64,000 nucleotides of DNA from DASQMT01 sp963839615 (GCA_963839615.1 CAWIVY010000010.1:248001-312000), one strand, 5' to 3'; shown: positions 16,990 through 25,931, counted from the stretch's first letter. The notes: a model not told the origin generated them from the sequence alone. Numbers and translations: made by a program.

Positions 16990-18773
16990 AGGCTCTCGAA
17001 CAGGTCGGCGTACTTCTCGTTGACGACGTTGCGCTTGACCTTGAGCGTCGGCGTCAGCTCGCCGGTCTCCTGCGAGAGGTCGTGGTCGAGGATCACGAAC
17101 CGCTTGATCTTCTCGACCTGCGCGTAGCGCTCGTTGACGCGGTCGAGCTCGGACTGGATCAGCTCGATCACCTTCGGCTCGTTGGCCAGCACCGCGGGAT
17201 CCTCGGACAGGCCGTGCTCGCGCGCGAAGTGCACGATCTCCTCGGGATCGAGCGTGATCAGCGCCACCGGGTAGGGGCGCCGGTCGCCGTGCATCACGGC
17301 CTGGGAGATCCAGCGCGACTGCTTGAGGTCGTTCTCGAGGTTCGCCGGCGTCAGGTTCTTGCCACCCGCCGTGATGATGATGTCCTTCTTGCGGCCGGTG
17401 ATGTACAGGTACCCGTCCTCGTCGACCGAGCCGAGATCGCCCGTGTGCAGCCAGCCGTCGACGATCGCGCCGAACGACGCGTCGTCGTTCTTGTAGTAGC
17501 CCTGGAAGATGTTCGGGCCCCTGAGCAGGATCTCGCCGTCGTCGGCGATCCGGATCTCCAGGCCCGGCAGCGCGCGGCCGACGGAGCCGAAGCGGTAGTC
17601 GTCGACGGTCGACACCGTCGACGCCGTGGCGGTCTCGGTCATGCCGAAGCCCTCGAGCACGGGCACGCCGCAGGCGAAGAAGAACTCGAGGATCTCCTTC
17701 GCGATCGGCGCGGCCCCCGACGTGGCCTGGCGCAGGTTGCCGCCGAACGCCGCGCGGACGTTCTTGAACAGCTTCTCCTCCGCAGCGTCGAAGTGCGCCT
17801 GCAGCTCGGCCGGCACCTCCTGGCCTGCCGCCTGCATCTCGCGCACCATCAGGCCGACCTTCGTCGCCGCCTTGATCTGCTCGGCGTCACCGTGGGCGGT
17901 GACCAGCGTGTAGAGCTTCTCGAAGATGCGCGGGACCGACGGCAGGTAGGTCGGCTTGACCTCGGACAGCTCGGGGATGATCTGCTTCGGATCGCCGCCG
18001 AAGTAGGCCAGCGTGGCGCCGAGGTCGAGGATCGTGAGCTGGATCAGCAGCGCGAAGGAATGCGCCAGCGGGAGGAACAGGTAGGCGACGTCGCCCGCCT
18101 GCACGACCGCGTCCTGCTCGCACATCGTGATGACGTCGCGGTAGTTCCCGTGGCTGAGCACGCAGCCCTTCGGCGGCCCGGTCGTGCCCGAGGTGTAGAT
18201 GATCGTGTAGGGCTGGTCGCGCGTGACCTCCCTGGCGCGCTCGGCCAGCTCCTCGGGATCGCGGCCGCGGCCGCGCTCGCGCAGGTCCTCGAGCGCGATC
18301 GCGTCGCCGACGTCACCGTCGGGATCGACGACGATGATCGTCTCGAGCGCCGGCAGGTCGTCCTGGACGGCGCGGATCTTCGCCACCTGCTCGGCGTTCT
18401 CGCACACGATCGCGCGCGACTCCGAGTTGCCGGCGACCCACTGGCACTCCTCGGGCGAGTTCGTCGGGTAGATCGGGACGACGACGGCGCCGGTGGACGT
18501 GATCCCGAAGTCCGCGTATGTCCACTCCGGCCGCGTCGCGCAGAGGATCGCCACCCGGTCGCCGGGCTCGATGCCGAGGTCGATCAGCCCGCAGCCCACC
18601 TCGGTGACGGTCTCGCCCAGCTCGGCGTAGCTGACGTCGGTCCAGGCGCCGTCGCGCTTGTAACGGATCGCCGGGCTGTCGGCGTGGCGAGCGGCTGCCA
18701 GCTCGATCAGGTCGGCGATCGTCGACGAACCGGTCGCCCGTTCATGGGCCTTGACCGCGGCGCTGCTCTCCAT
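16980..18773 (-). CDS. Long-chain fatty-acid-CoA ligase (FadD15-like)
   Basis: A 597-residue AMP-forming synthetase that activates fatty acids with ATP and CoA. The P-loop-like motif is TIIYTSGTTGPPKGCVLSHG, the adenine motif is VLEGFGMTETATAS, the hinge is GWLHTGDLGSVDEDGYLYITGRKKD, and the C-terminal lysine region is TLKVKRNVVNEKY. Cytosolic, with no transmembrane segment. ATG at 18773 is preceded by a strong AGGAGGAG. The closest family type is the actinobacterial FadD15/AMP-dependent synthetase group; the chain-length preference is not visible. Confidence 0.92.
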   Translation of the reverse strand: MESSAAVKAHERATGSSTIADLIELAAARHADSPAIRYKRDGAWTDVSYAELGETVTEVGCGLIDLGIEPGDRVAILCATRPEWTYADFGITSTGAVVVPIYPTNSPEECQWVAGNSESRAIVCENAEQVAKIRAVQDDLPALETIIVVDPDGDVGDAIALEDLRERGRGRDPEELAERAREVTRDQPYTIIYTSGTTGPPKGCVLSHGNYRDVITMCEQDAVVQAGDVAYLFLPLAHSFALLIQLTILDLGATLAYFGGDPKQIIPELSEVKPTYLPSVPRIFEKLYTLVTAHGDAEQIKAATKVGLMVREMQAAGQEVPAELQAHFDAAEEKLFKNVRAAFGGNLRQATSGAAPIAKEILEFFFACGVPVLEGFGMTETATASTVSTVDDYRFGSVGRALPGLEIRIADDGEILLRGPNIFQGYYKNDDASFGAIVDGWLHTGDLGSVDEDGYLYITGRKKDIIITAGGKNLTPANLENDLKQSRWISQAVMHGDRRPYPVALITLDPEEIVHFAREHGLSEDPAVLANEPKVIELIQSELDRVNERYAQVEKIKRFVILDHDLSQETGELTPTLKVKRNVVNEKYADLFESLYG

Positions 18774-18826
18774 GGCTCCTCCTCTTGCTCCCAGAGGATG
18801 CCGATTCTATGCGCACTGACGCTGAG

Positions 18827-19015
18827 TCAGGCGGGTACTGCGCTGTGCATGCGACTGGGGCTCGCGGCCTGCTCGGACATGCTTGCCAGGAACAGGGTCT
18901 TGTCGATGCGGCCCTGGAAGATGGGAACGCCCATCTCCATGCACTTTTCGATGACCTCGCGACGCTCAAGGCCCGCCTCCCGAGCGAGCTCCGTGGGCGT
19001 GAGATGGATTGCCAT
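18827..19015 (-). CDS. Small conserved-looking hypothetical protein
   Basis: A 62-residue protein starting MAIHLTPTELAREAGLERRE. TPTELAREAGLERREVIEKC looks like a short helix-turn-helix: a two-helix unit in which the first helix recalls MerR-like or IF-2-N-type motifs (the latter also often read L-A-x-E-L-x-x-x-x-x-x-V-I). GVPIFQGRIDKTLFLA follows, then a non-conserved tail. ATG at 19015 is preceded by GGGAGGTCGGAG. An in-frame ATG/GTG at 19045 would add ten residues. It lies upstream of, and in the same direction as, the acyl-CoA synthetase. I do not recognise a function. Confidence 0.55.
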   Translation of the reverse strand: MAIHLTPTELAREAGLERREVIEKCMEMGVPIFQGRIDKTLFLASMSEQAASPSRMHSAVPA

Positions 19016-19226
19016 CGGACTCCGACCTCCCGTGCGATTTGTCACGTTCCCAGGAAGGTAGCGGGTCTGGCGGACGCCCTCAACCGCTTCTGCTCAACGG
19101 AAGCTTAAGAAGTGCTCCGCCGGTCATCCGGACGGCGTTCTGACGGAGATGCCGGACAATCTGTCTCGGCCGGAGGCCTCGCCACCGGCTTCGCCTCGGT
19201 CCGGTCTTGACCGGGCTTCGCCCTCC

Positions 19227-19970
19227 TCACACCGGATTCGGGAGGTCGACCCAGGTGTGCTGGATGCCGAAGCGATCGGCCAGCCAGTCGCCCAGCCTGC
19301 GCACGCCGAAGGTCTCCGTCGCGTAATGGCCGGCGGCGATGAAGTGGATCCCCGCCTCGCGCGCGTCCGCCATCACGTTCTCCCTCGGCTCGCCGGTGAG
19401 GAACGCGTCGTAGCCCTCCGCGACCGCCAGGTCCAGGCGGCTCGCGGCCGCTCCGGAGACGATCGCCAGGCGGCGGATCTCGGGCGGACCGGCATCGAAC
19501 ACGAGCGGCGGCCGTCCGGTGACGTCCGCCACGCGGGCGAACAGCTCGGCGGCGGGGAGCGGCTCGGCGAACGCGGCGCCGCGGCCGATCCCCGCGAATG
19601 CCACGTGCCCGCCCGCGCCCAGCGCCTCGGCCAGGAGCGCGTTGTTGCCGACCTCCGGGTGCGCGTCGAGCGGCAGGTGATAGGCGGCCAGCGCGATGTC
19701 GTGGCGGAGCAGCACCCGCAGTCGCTCCGCCAGCCGCGGCGTGAGCCCGACGGGCGCGAAGTCCCAGAACAGCCCGTGGTGGACGAGCACGAGTTGCGCC
19801 CGCTCGTCCAGCGCGCGTTCGAACAGCGCGCGCTGCGCCGTGACGCCCGTCACGACGTGCTCTACCGCCGCCGCGCCCGGCACCTGGAGCCCGTTCGGAC
19901 ACATGTCCTCGAAGGATCCGGGGTCCAGCAGCTCGTCGAGGGCGCGGACGATCTCGGTGACATCAGCCAT
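19227..19970 (-). CDS. Nif3-like dinuclear metal centre protein
   Basis: A 247-residue member of the Nif3/YbgI family, hexameric toroids with a di-metal site whose substrate remains debated. The metal ligands sit in LVLVHHGLFW and in IAAGHYATETFG near the C-terminus. FEDMCPNGLQVPG is the family N-terminus and YDAFLTGEPRE the conserved middle. The length matches the short form without the inserted PII-like domain. ATG at 19970. It is divergent from the ECF sigma factor gene. Confidence 0.9.
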   Translation of the reverse strand: MADVTEIVRALDELLDPGSFEDMCPNGLQVPGAAAVEHVVTGVTAQRALFERALDERAQLVLVHHGLFWDFAPVGLTPRLAERLRVLLRHDIALAAYHLPLDAHPEVGNNALLAEALGAGGHVAFAGIGRGAAFAEPLPAAELFARVADVTGRPPLVFDAGPPEIRRLAIVSGAAASRLDLAVAEGYDAFLTGEPRENVMADAREAGIHFIAAGHYATETFGVRRLGDWLADRFGIQHTWVDLPNPV

Positions 19971-20108
19971 CTTTTTCTGCCTCGCGCGTTTGGAATTGAG
20001 CTGGATCGGTCAAATGAACGTGAGAGTTCGCCGTCCCGGGACGTGTCGGGCAGGGACCGGTAGGGGACTTTGTCAAAGGCAACGCTGGGTACTCTGGAGG
20101 CAATGGGG

Positions 20109-21656
20109 ATGGCAAACGCCGTCTTGGCGGAGCGGCCGGAACGAACGGCCGAGCGATCGGATCACCAGCTGGTCGGCGCCGTGCGCCGCGGCGATGACCG
20201 CGCCTTCGAAGAGCTTTACACGCGCTACCAGCGCCGGATCGCCGCCTACGCCTACGGCATGGTGAAGGACTACGGCCGCGCCGAGGACATCACGCAGGAG
20301 GTGTTCGTCTCCGCGCTGCGCCGCATGCGCCAGACGGAGCGGCCGATCGCCTTCAAGCCGTGGATCTACGAGATCGCCAAGAACGCCTGCATCGACGCCT
20401 ACCGCCGCGGCCGTCGCGCCGAGGAGATCTCCTACGACGCCGACGACCGGCTCTCGCCGTCCGATCACGTGCGACTCGTCGCGACCGGCCCCGAGCCGGA
20501 CGCGGCGGTCGACGCCAAGGAGGACCTGCAGCACCTCTGCGGCGCCTTCGGGGGCCTCTCCGAGAGCCACCACGAGATCCTCGTCCTGCGCGAGCTCGCC
20601 GGGCTGAGCTACAAGGACATCGGCGAGCGCATGGGCATGAGCCGCCAGGCCGTCGAGAGCACCCTCTTCCGCGCTCGCAAGCGGCTCGGCGAGGAGTACG
20701 ACGAGCTCGCCTCGGGCGCGCGCTGCCGGCGCATCCAGCAGATCATCTCCGCCGGCGACGCCCGCCTCGGCCTGCGCGACCAGCGCAAGCTGGCGCGCCA
20801 CCTCTCGCACTGCCAGCCGTGCCGGCAACTCGCCGTGCGCGACGGCATGGACGTCCCGGTGCCCGTCCGGCGCCGCATCGCCGAGAAGATCGCCGGCCTG
20901 CTCCCGCTGCCCGGGTTCCTGCGCTTCCGCGGCAGCCACGACGCGACTTCGCTGGGCGGCAGCTCGTGGATGGCCCACATGCCGAGCCTCGCCGACTCGA
21001 TGAGCTCGGGTTGGAGCAAGGGCGCTGCCGGCCTGGCCGCCCTGCTGCTGGCGGGCGCCGGAGCCTCGAGCTTCGCCGGCGCCGAGAAGCGCGACGAGCG
21101 CGGAACCGGCTACCGGGCAACCGACGCCCGTACCGCCGGCGACCGGGGCGCGAGCGACGCCGCGACCCCGCGGCGCCCGGTCGTCGCGGCCGGGGCGCTC
21201 CGCGCGACGTCGCAGCGCGGCGAGGCGCGGCGCAGCGGCGCGTCCGAGCGCAGCGGCGTGGCCACCCGCCTCGGCGGCGGCAAGGATTCCGAGCGGTCGC
21301 CCGGCACGAGCGGCGGCGCGCCCGATTCGGGCAGCGGCGGCGGCTCCGCCGACGAGCGCACCCCGTCGCTCCCGGCGCTCTCGCAGGACGCGCCCGAGGC
21401 CAAGGCTCCCACCGCGCCGTCCGTCGCCGCGCCGTCCGTCGACGTGCCCATTTCAGCCCCCGGCGCGCAAATGCCCAGCGTGCAGGAGACGGTCGACAAC
21501 GTCAGCAGCACGCTTCCCGACGTCAACACGACGGTCGAGACCGTCGCCCCCGATCTGCCCGTGAAGGTGCCCGACCCGGCGCAGGTCGTGCCCGAGGTGA
21601 CGGCGCCGGTGACCGGTGCGATCGACGACGCCGTCGGCGGCCTCGTCGATCCCTGA
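20109..21656 (+). CDS. ECF sigma factor with fused zinc-finger, membrane segment and exported tail
   Basis: A 515-residue fusion. Residues about 20-90 are sigma region 2 (FEELYTRYQRRIAAYAYGMV and AEDITQEVFVSALRRM), and residues about 135-195 are region 4 (ILVLRELAGLSYKDIGERMG, SRQAVESTLFRARKRL). Next comes a degenerate anti-sigma-type zinc finger (KLARHLSHCQPCRQLA), a hydrophobic segment (GAAGLAALLLAGAGASSFAG) and a long Ala/Pro/Ser/Thr-rich tail predicted to lie outside the membrane. The start is placed at ATG 20109, which has GGAGG eight bases upstream; 20103 and TTG 20070 are alternatives. Sigma and regulator in one chain suggests an autonomous envelope sensor, which is inference. A second gene of the same architecture lies at 32136-33588. 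Confidence 0.85.
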   Translation: MANAVLAERPERTAERSDHQLVGAVRRGDDRAFEELYTRYQRRIAAYAYGMVKDYGRAEDITQEVFVSALRRMRQTERPIAFKPWIYEIAKNACIDAYRRGRRAEEISYDADDRLSPSDHVRLVATGPEPDAAVDAKEDLQHLCGAFGGLSESHHEILVLRELAGLSYKDIGERMGMSRQAVESTLFRARKRLGEEYDELASGARCRRIQQIISAGDARLGLRDQRKLARHLSHCQPCRQLAVRDGMDVPVPVRRRIAEKIAGLLPLPGFLRFRGSHDATSLGGSSWMAHMPSLADSMSSGWSKGAAGLAALLLAGAGASSFAGAEKRDERGTGYRATDARTAGDRGASDAATPRRPVVAAGALRATSQRGEARRSGASERSGVATRLGGGKDSERSPGTSGGAPDSGSGGGSADERTPSLPALSQDAPEAKAPTAPSVAAPSVDVPISAPGAQMPSVQETVDNVSSTLPDVNTTVETVAPDLPVKVPDPAQVVPEVTAPVTGAIDDAVGGLVDP

Positions 21657-21665
21657 GCGAGTGGC

Positions 21666-21671
21666 TAAGAT
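21666..21671 (+). promoter_or_regulatory. Candidate -10 box of tRNA-Pro
   Basis: TAAGAT ends 12 bp before the 5' end of the tRNA, a suitable distance for a primary transcript with a short leader. No clear -35 is seen because the upstream bases are the end of the sigma gene. Confidence 0.35.
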
Positions 21672-21683
21672 TCACCGTTCCTC

Positions 21684-21757
21684 CGGGGCGTAGCGCAGCC
21701 TGGTAGCGCGCACCGTTCGGGTCGGTGAGGTCCCGAGTTCAAATCTCGGCGCCCCGA
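21684..21757 (+). tRNA. tRNA-Pro (anticodon CGG)
   Basis: Folds completely by eye: acceptor stem CGGGGCG/CGCCCCG (7 bp), D arm GCGC...GCGC, anticodon stem CACCG/CGGTG with loop TTCGGGT giving anticodon CGG (reads CCG proline codons), and T stem CCGAG/CTCGG with loop TTCAAAT. The discriminator base is A, and CCA is not encoded. CCG is expected to be a heavily used codon in this GC-rich genome. Confidence 0.97.
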
Positions 21758-21764
21758 TGTACCT

Positions 21765-21799
21765 GGGCCCCTGCGGCATAGCCGCGGGGGCCCTTTCTT
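21765..21799 (+). terminator. Intrinsic terminator of tRNA-Pro
   Basis: GGGCCCCTGCGGC, loop ATA, then GCCGCGGGGGCCC followed by TTTCTT: a 13-bp GC stem (one mismatch/wobble) and a T-rich end, eight bases after the tRNA. Confidence 0.85.
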
Positions 21800-21811
21800 C
21801 GCGCGCGGCCG

Positions 21812-23080
21812 CTAGCCGGCGCGCGCCAGCTCTTCGAGCCGCCGGTGCACGAGCGCCACGGCCATCGCGCCGTCCCCGGCCGCGGCGCCGACGCGCTTCG
21901 TCGAGCCGTGGCGCACGTCCCCGGCCGCGAAGAGCCCGGGCACGCTCGTCTCCAGCGCGAGCGGGTCGCGCGCCAGCGGCCAGCCGTCGGGGCGCTCGCC
22001 GCGCTCGAGCAGGTCGGGTCCGCAGAGGATGTATCCGGCCGCGTCCAGGCGCACGCCGCTGCCGGTGGCCCAGCCGGTGCGGGGGAGGCCGCCCAGGCAG
22101 AGGAACAGCGCGCGGGCCGGCAGTCGCTCGGTGCCATCCGGTCCTTGGACCGTCACGCCGGCGAGCCGGCCGTCGCCGGCGTCGACCGCCGCGACCTGCG
22201 TGCGCAGCCGCACGTCGATCCCCGGATACCCGGTGATCCGGTCGACGAGGTATGCGGACATCGACTTGCCGAGTGCGTCGCCGCGGACGAGCATCCGGAC
22301 GCGGGCTCCGGCTTCGGCCATGTGCATGACGGCCTGCCCTGCCGAGTTGCCGGCGCCGGCGACGACGACGTCGTCGCCGCCGCACTGGGCGGCCTCGCTG
22401 CGGCCGGCGCCGTAGTACACGCCGCGGCCGAGCAGGTCTTCGAGACCGTCGACCTCGAGCCGCCGCCATTCCATCCCTGGCGCGGCGATGAGCGCACGCG
22501 CCTCGACCTCGAAACCGCCGGCGAGGGCGAGCGCGAAGGTGCCGCCGGGCTCGCGCCGGTGGCCGGTGACGCCGCCGAGGAGCAACAGCTCGGCGCCGAA
22601 CTTCTCGGCCTGGCGCCCGGCGAGCCGCGCGAGCTCGGCGCCGCCGATGCCGTCCGGGAAGCCGATGAAATTCTCGATCATCGACGTATGCGACGCCTGG
22701 CCGCCGGGCACGTCGCGCTCGAGCACGATGGTCGCGAGGCCGTCCGAGGCGGCGTAGACCGCGGCCGCGAGGCCGGCCGGCCCGGCGCCGACGATCGCGA
22801 CGTCGTAGCAGGGGCGCGCCGGCGCGGAGCTCATACCCCACGCCTTCGCGAGCGTCTCGACGGTGGCGCCCGCGATGACCTCCTCGCCGTCGATCACCAC
22901 CGGCAGCTCGAGCTCGCCGCCGCCGTGGCGGCCCAGCGCCTCGCGGCCCTGCGGCGTCTCGGCCTCGACCCACTCGAACGGCTGCGCGACCCGCGTCAGC
23001 ATGTCGCGCAGGCGGTGGTGCTCCGGCGCCAGCCGGCGTCCGATCACCGTGAGCGTGGGCCTGACCGGGCTCATCTCCAC
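21812..23080 (-). CDS. TrxB-like FAD/NAD(P) oxidoreductase with N-terminal thioredoxin-fold-like domain, no redox cysteines
   Basis: A 422-residue protein. Residues 1-85 resemble a thioredoxin/glutaredoxin fold (LTVIGRRLAPEHHRLRDML, ELPVVIDGEEVIAG) but have no CxxC. The flavoprotein part has the FAD motif VAIVGAGPAGLAAAVYA, GQASHTSMIENFIGFP, the NADP motif VVVAGAGNSAGQAVMHMAE and the C-terminal FAD motif GLFAAGDVRHGSTKRVG. Where thioredoxin reductase has its CxxC, this protein reads GVYYGAGRSEAAQCGG, so it cannot reduce thioredoxin in the usual way. It belongs with TrxB-like ferredoxin/unknown-acceptor reductases often fused to regulatory domains. The electron acceptor is unknown. Confidence 0.82.
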   Translation of the reverse strand: MEMSPVRPTLTVIGRRLAPEHHRLRDMLTRVAQPFEWVEAETPQGREALGRHGGGELELPVVIDGEEVIAGATVETLAKAWGMSSAPARPCYDVAIVGAGPAGLAAAVYAASDGLATIVLERDVPGGQASHTSMIENFIGFPDGIGGAELARLAGRQAEKFGAELLLLGGVTGHRREPGGTFALALAGGFEVEARALIAAPGMEWRRLEVDGLEDLLGRGVYYGAGRSEAAQCGGDDVVVAGAGNSAGQAVMHMAEAGARVRMLVRGDALGKSMSAYLVDRITGYPGIDVRLRTQVAAVDAGDGRLAGVTVQGPDGTERLPARALFLCLGGLPRTGWATGSGVRLDAAGYILCGPDLLERGERPDGWPLARDPLALETSVPGLFAAGDVRHGSTKRVGAAAGDGAMAVALVHRRLEELARAG

Positions 23081-23130
23081 ATCCTGACGATCGGGCGTAA
23101 CCGACCGCCGGACCGTGTGTAATCCGGCCG

Positions 23131-24438
23131 ATGGATCGGACCTCGCAGCAGCCGGACGAGCTGCGCGCTCTGACCCGGCTCGCCGCCGCGGAGCTCGGCG
23201 GCGGCATGGGCGGCATCGGCAGCGTGCACGACGCGATCGCGCGCCGCGTGTTCGGCTCGCTGGGACCCGCCGCGGGACCCACGCGACTCGCCCACGATGC
23301 GATCGCGCGAGGCGTCTACGCCTCGCTGCGTGGCGCGTACACGCTCGCCGGGAGCGTGGCGGACCGCGCGCTCGCCCGCCGCGATCCGGGCGACGGCCGG
23401 ACGATCTCGGAGCATCCCGGCGGCGCGCTCGCGCTGGCGGTCATCTCGGGGCTCTACGGAGACGCGCTCGAACGCGAGGGCTCCGAGCTGCAGGCGCCGA
23501 TGGCGCTGCGCGTCCGCGGCGAGGTCGTCGAGCCCCGGGGCGATGCGCTCGCGGCGGCCTTCCCGAGCGCGACGCCGCGGCTCGTCGTGTTCCTGCACGG
23601 GCTGATGGAGACAGAGCACGCCTGGCGGCTGGGGCGGTCGCCCAGCTACGGCGCGCGCTTGGCGCAGGACATCGGTTGCACGCCGCTCTACGTCCGCTAC
23701 AACAGCGGTCGCCACATCTCCCGCAACGGCCGCTCGCTCGCCGACCTGCTCGAGGAGATCGTCTCTGAGTGGCCCGCGGAGGTCGAGCAGATCGCGCTCG
23801 TGGGGCACTCGATGGGCGGGCTGGTCGCACGCAGCGCCGGCTGCCAGGCTGCCGAGCGCGGGCAGGCCTGGGCCGGCCGCGTGCGCCACGTGGTCTCGCT
23901 CGGCTCGCCACACATGGGCGCGCCGCTCGCGCAGGGCGTCCATTACGCGGCGCATGCGCTGCATGCGGTCCCCGAGACGCGGCCGCTCGCGCACTTCCTG
24001 CGGCGCCGCAGCGACGGCATCCGCGACCTCCGCCAGGGGTCGCTCGTCGATCGCGATTGGGAGGGCTGCGATCCGGACGCGCTGCGCGCGGCCGCGTGCG
24101 CGGAGGTGCCGCTGCTCGAAGGCGCGACGCACTGCTTCGTGGCGGCGACGCTCACGCGCTCGGAGCATCACCCGCTCGGGCGCATGCTCGGTGACGCGCT
24201 GGTGCTGAGCGGGAGCGCCTCCGGCCGCAGCCGCACGCGCCGGATCCCGTTCCGCACGGAGGACGGCATGCACCTCGGCGGCGCTCACCACCTCGCGCTG
24301 CTCAACCACCCCGAGGTCTACGCGAAGCTGCGCGAATGGCTGACCCAGTCGCCCAGCCAGGCGCTGCGGCCGCCGTCCTCGCGCCAGAGGACGGGGAAGA
24401 ACGCCTCGTCGAGCGCCCTCTCGCCGGGGCGCCGGTAG
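23131..24438 (+). CDS. Alpha/beta-hydrolase (lipase/PGAP1-like)
   Basis: A 435-residue serine hydrolase. An N-terminal helical region of about 145 residues precedes the hydrolase core: oxyanion strand LVVFLHGLMETEHAW, nucleophile elbow IALVGHSMGGLVAR, then VVSLGSPHMGAPLAQG. The catalytic His is probably the one in GGAHHLALLNHPEVY. This resembles the PGAP1/triacylglycerol lipase group. No signal peptide is visible. The C-terminus overlaps the convergent phytanoyl-CoA dioxygenase gene by 121 bp, an unusually long overlap; the residues after WLTQSP are low complexity and may be dispensable. Confidence 0.8.
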   Translation: MDRTSQQPDELRALTRLAAAELGGGMGGIGSVHDAIARRVFGSLGPAAGPTRLAHDAIARGVYASLRGAYTLAGSVADRALARRDPGDGRTISEHPGGALALAVISGLYGDALEREGSELQAPMALRVRGEVVEPRGDALAAAFPSATPRLVVFLHGLMETEHAWRLGRSPSYGARLAQDIGCTPLYVRYNSGRHISRNGRSLADLLEEIVSEWPAEVEQIALVGHSMGGLVARSAGCQAAERGQAWAGRVRHVVSLGSPHMGAPLAQGVHYAAHALHAVPETRPLAHFLRRRSDGIRDLRQGSLVDRDWEGCDPDALRAAACAEVPLLEGATHCFVAATLTRSEHHPLGRMLGDALVLSGSASGRSRTRRIPFRTEDGMHLGGAHHLALLNHPEVYAKLREWLTQSPSQALRPPSSRQRTGKNASSSALSPGRR

Positions 24439-25175
24439 CGCGAGTAGACCGGGTGCGGCGGGCCGTCGCCCCAGGTCGTGGCGGTCGAGACCATGTGCGA
24501 GATGATCGAGCGGCGCTCGGCGTCGGCGCGCTCGTTCGGCGGGCTGCCGTGGAACGTCCAGCCGTCGTGGAACGCGGCGCCGCCGGCGGGCACCTCGATC
24601 GGGACAAGCTCGAGCTCTTCGCCCTCGGGCAGCGAGTCGCGGACGTGGCCGAGCCAGTCCTCGGGAGCGTGGAACGTGCCGCCCTGGCCGGCGCGCGGCC
24701 AGTGGTTCGAGCCGCGCGCGTAGTAGATCGTGCCCGAGTCGGCGCGCGTGACGTCGAGCGCCATCCAGCACGTGGTCATGTTCTTCGGCGCCAGGAACTC
24801 GAGATAGGCGGCGTCCTGGTGGCACAGCAGCGCCTTGCCCGAAGGCGGCTTCCAGATCATGTTGTCCTGGATCAGCCGCAGGCCCGGGAGGCCCGCGAGC
24901 GCGGCGCCGAACGCGGCGTTGCGCTCGGCCAGCACGGTGGCGGCGAGCGTCCGGTCGGCCTTCCAGACGTTGCAGAGCTGGCGCGTGCGATCGGGCGGGG
25001 TGGTCGCCGGGTCGTAGTTGACCTCGTCGGGCGCGAGGCCGGTCTCCCACTCGTGCTCGAAGCAGCGGTGGAAGCGCTCGCGCACGCGCTCGACCTCCGC
25101 GTCGTCGAGCCACTCCTCGACGACGAGGAAGCCGTCGCGCCGGTATGACTCGACCTGTTCTGGCGTCGGGAGCAT
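24318..25175 (-). CDS. Phytanoyl-CoA dioxygenase family protein
   Basis: A 285-residue Fe(II)/2-oxoglutarate-dependent oxygenase. The iron-binding facial triad is visible as HQD (in LCHQDAAYLEF) and the distal His in FHDGWTFHGSPPN. An Arg in the C-terminal strands would bind 2-oxoglutarate. The N-terminus (YRRDGFLVVEEWLDDAEVERV) is typical of the PhyH family. The substrate could be an acyl-CoA or a small metabolite; the neighbours give no clue. ATG at 25175. Confidence 0.88.
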   Translation of the reverse strand: MLPTPEQVESYRRDGFLVVEEWLDDAEVERVRERFHRCFEHEWETGLAPDEVNYDPATTPPDRTRQLCNVWKADRTLAATVLAERNAAFGAALAGLPGLRLIQDNMIWKPPSGKALLCHQDAAYLEFLAPKNMTTCWMALDVTRADSGTIYYARGSNHWPRAGQGGTFHAPEDWLGHVRDSLPEGEELELVPIEVPAGGAAFHDGWTFHGSPPNERADAERRSIISHMVSTATTWGDGPPHPVYSRYRRPGERALDEAFFPVLWREDGGRSAWLGDWVSHSRSFA

Positions 25176-25184
25176 GATCAGATC

Positions 25185-25931
25185 CTAGAGCCGTCCCGCC
25201 TCGAGCAGCCGGCGCAGGAAGCGCTGGGTCTCGGGCTGCTCGGGCGCCGTGAAGATGCGCTCCGGCTCGCCGCGCTCGACGATCATGCCGTCGTGCAGGA
25301 GGCAGACCTCGTCGGCGACCTCGCGCGCGAACGTCATCTCGTGCGTCGCGATCAGCATCGTCATCCCCTCGGCCTTGAGCTCCCTGATCGCCGCGAGCAC
25401 CTCGCCGACCAGCTCGGGATCGAGCGCGCTGGTGACCTCGTCGAGCAGCAGCGCCCGCGGCCGCGTCGCCAGCGCGCGGGCGATCGCGACGCGCTGCTGC
25501 TGGCCGCCGGAGAGCCGGTCGGGATGCTCGTCCTCGCGGCCCTCGAGCCCGAACCGCGCCAGCAGCTCGCGCGCGTGCGCCTGCGCCTCGGCGCGGCTCT
25601 CGCCGTGAGCGCGCACGGGCGCGAGCATCACGTTCTCGAGCGCGCTCAGGTGGGGGAAGAGGTTGAACGCCTGGAAGACCAGGCCGAGCCTGCGCCGGAC
25701 CGCGACCGGCTCGACGCTGGGATCCGTGATCACGTCGCCGTCGAGCAGCACGTCGCCGTCGTCGATCTCCTCGAGCAGGTCGATGCAGCGCAGCAGCGTC
25801 GACTTGCCCGATCCCGAGGCGCCGATCAGCGCGACGGCCGCGTGCTCGGCGACCTCGAGGTCGATCCCGCGCAGCACCGCCCGCTCGCCGTAGGCCTTCG
25901 TGACGCCGCGGATCTCGAGCACCGCGGTCAT
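25185..25931 (-). CDS. Polar amino-acid ABC transporter ATP-binding protein (GlnQ-type)
   Basis: A 248-residue ATPase that powers the adjacent permease. Walker A is IGASGSGKST, the Q-loop VFQAFNLFPHL, the signature LSGGQQQRVAIARAL, Walker B LLLDEVTSALDPE, and the H-loop ATHEMTF. AFNLFPH and THEMTFAREVAD are typical of the GlnQ/HisP amino-acid importer subfamily. Its ATG at 25931 overlaps the permease stop by four bases, so the genes are coupled. Confidence 0.95.
   Translation of the reverse strand: MTAVLEIRGVTKAYGERAVLRGIDLEVAEHAAVALIGASGSGKSTLLRCIDLLEEIDDGDVLLDGDVITDPSVEPVAVRRRLGLVFQAFNLFPHLSALENVMLAPVRAHGESRAEAQAHARELLARFGLEGREDEHPDRLSGGQQQRVAIARALATRPRALLLDEVTSALDPELVGEVLAAIRELKAEGMTMLIATHEMTFAREVADEVCLLHDGMIVERGEPERIFTAPEQPETQRFLRRLLEAGRL

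Noticed and set aside
18785..19108. Plus-strand frame over the small 62-residue gene
   Set aside because: No ribosome-binding site or recognisable sequence; it is antisense to the better-supported minus-strand gene.
19046..19226. Intergenic gap upstream of the small helix-turn-helix-like gene
   Set aside because: Contains GC-rich partial hairpins but no gene, tRNA or convincing regulatory site that I can support.
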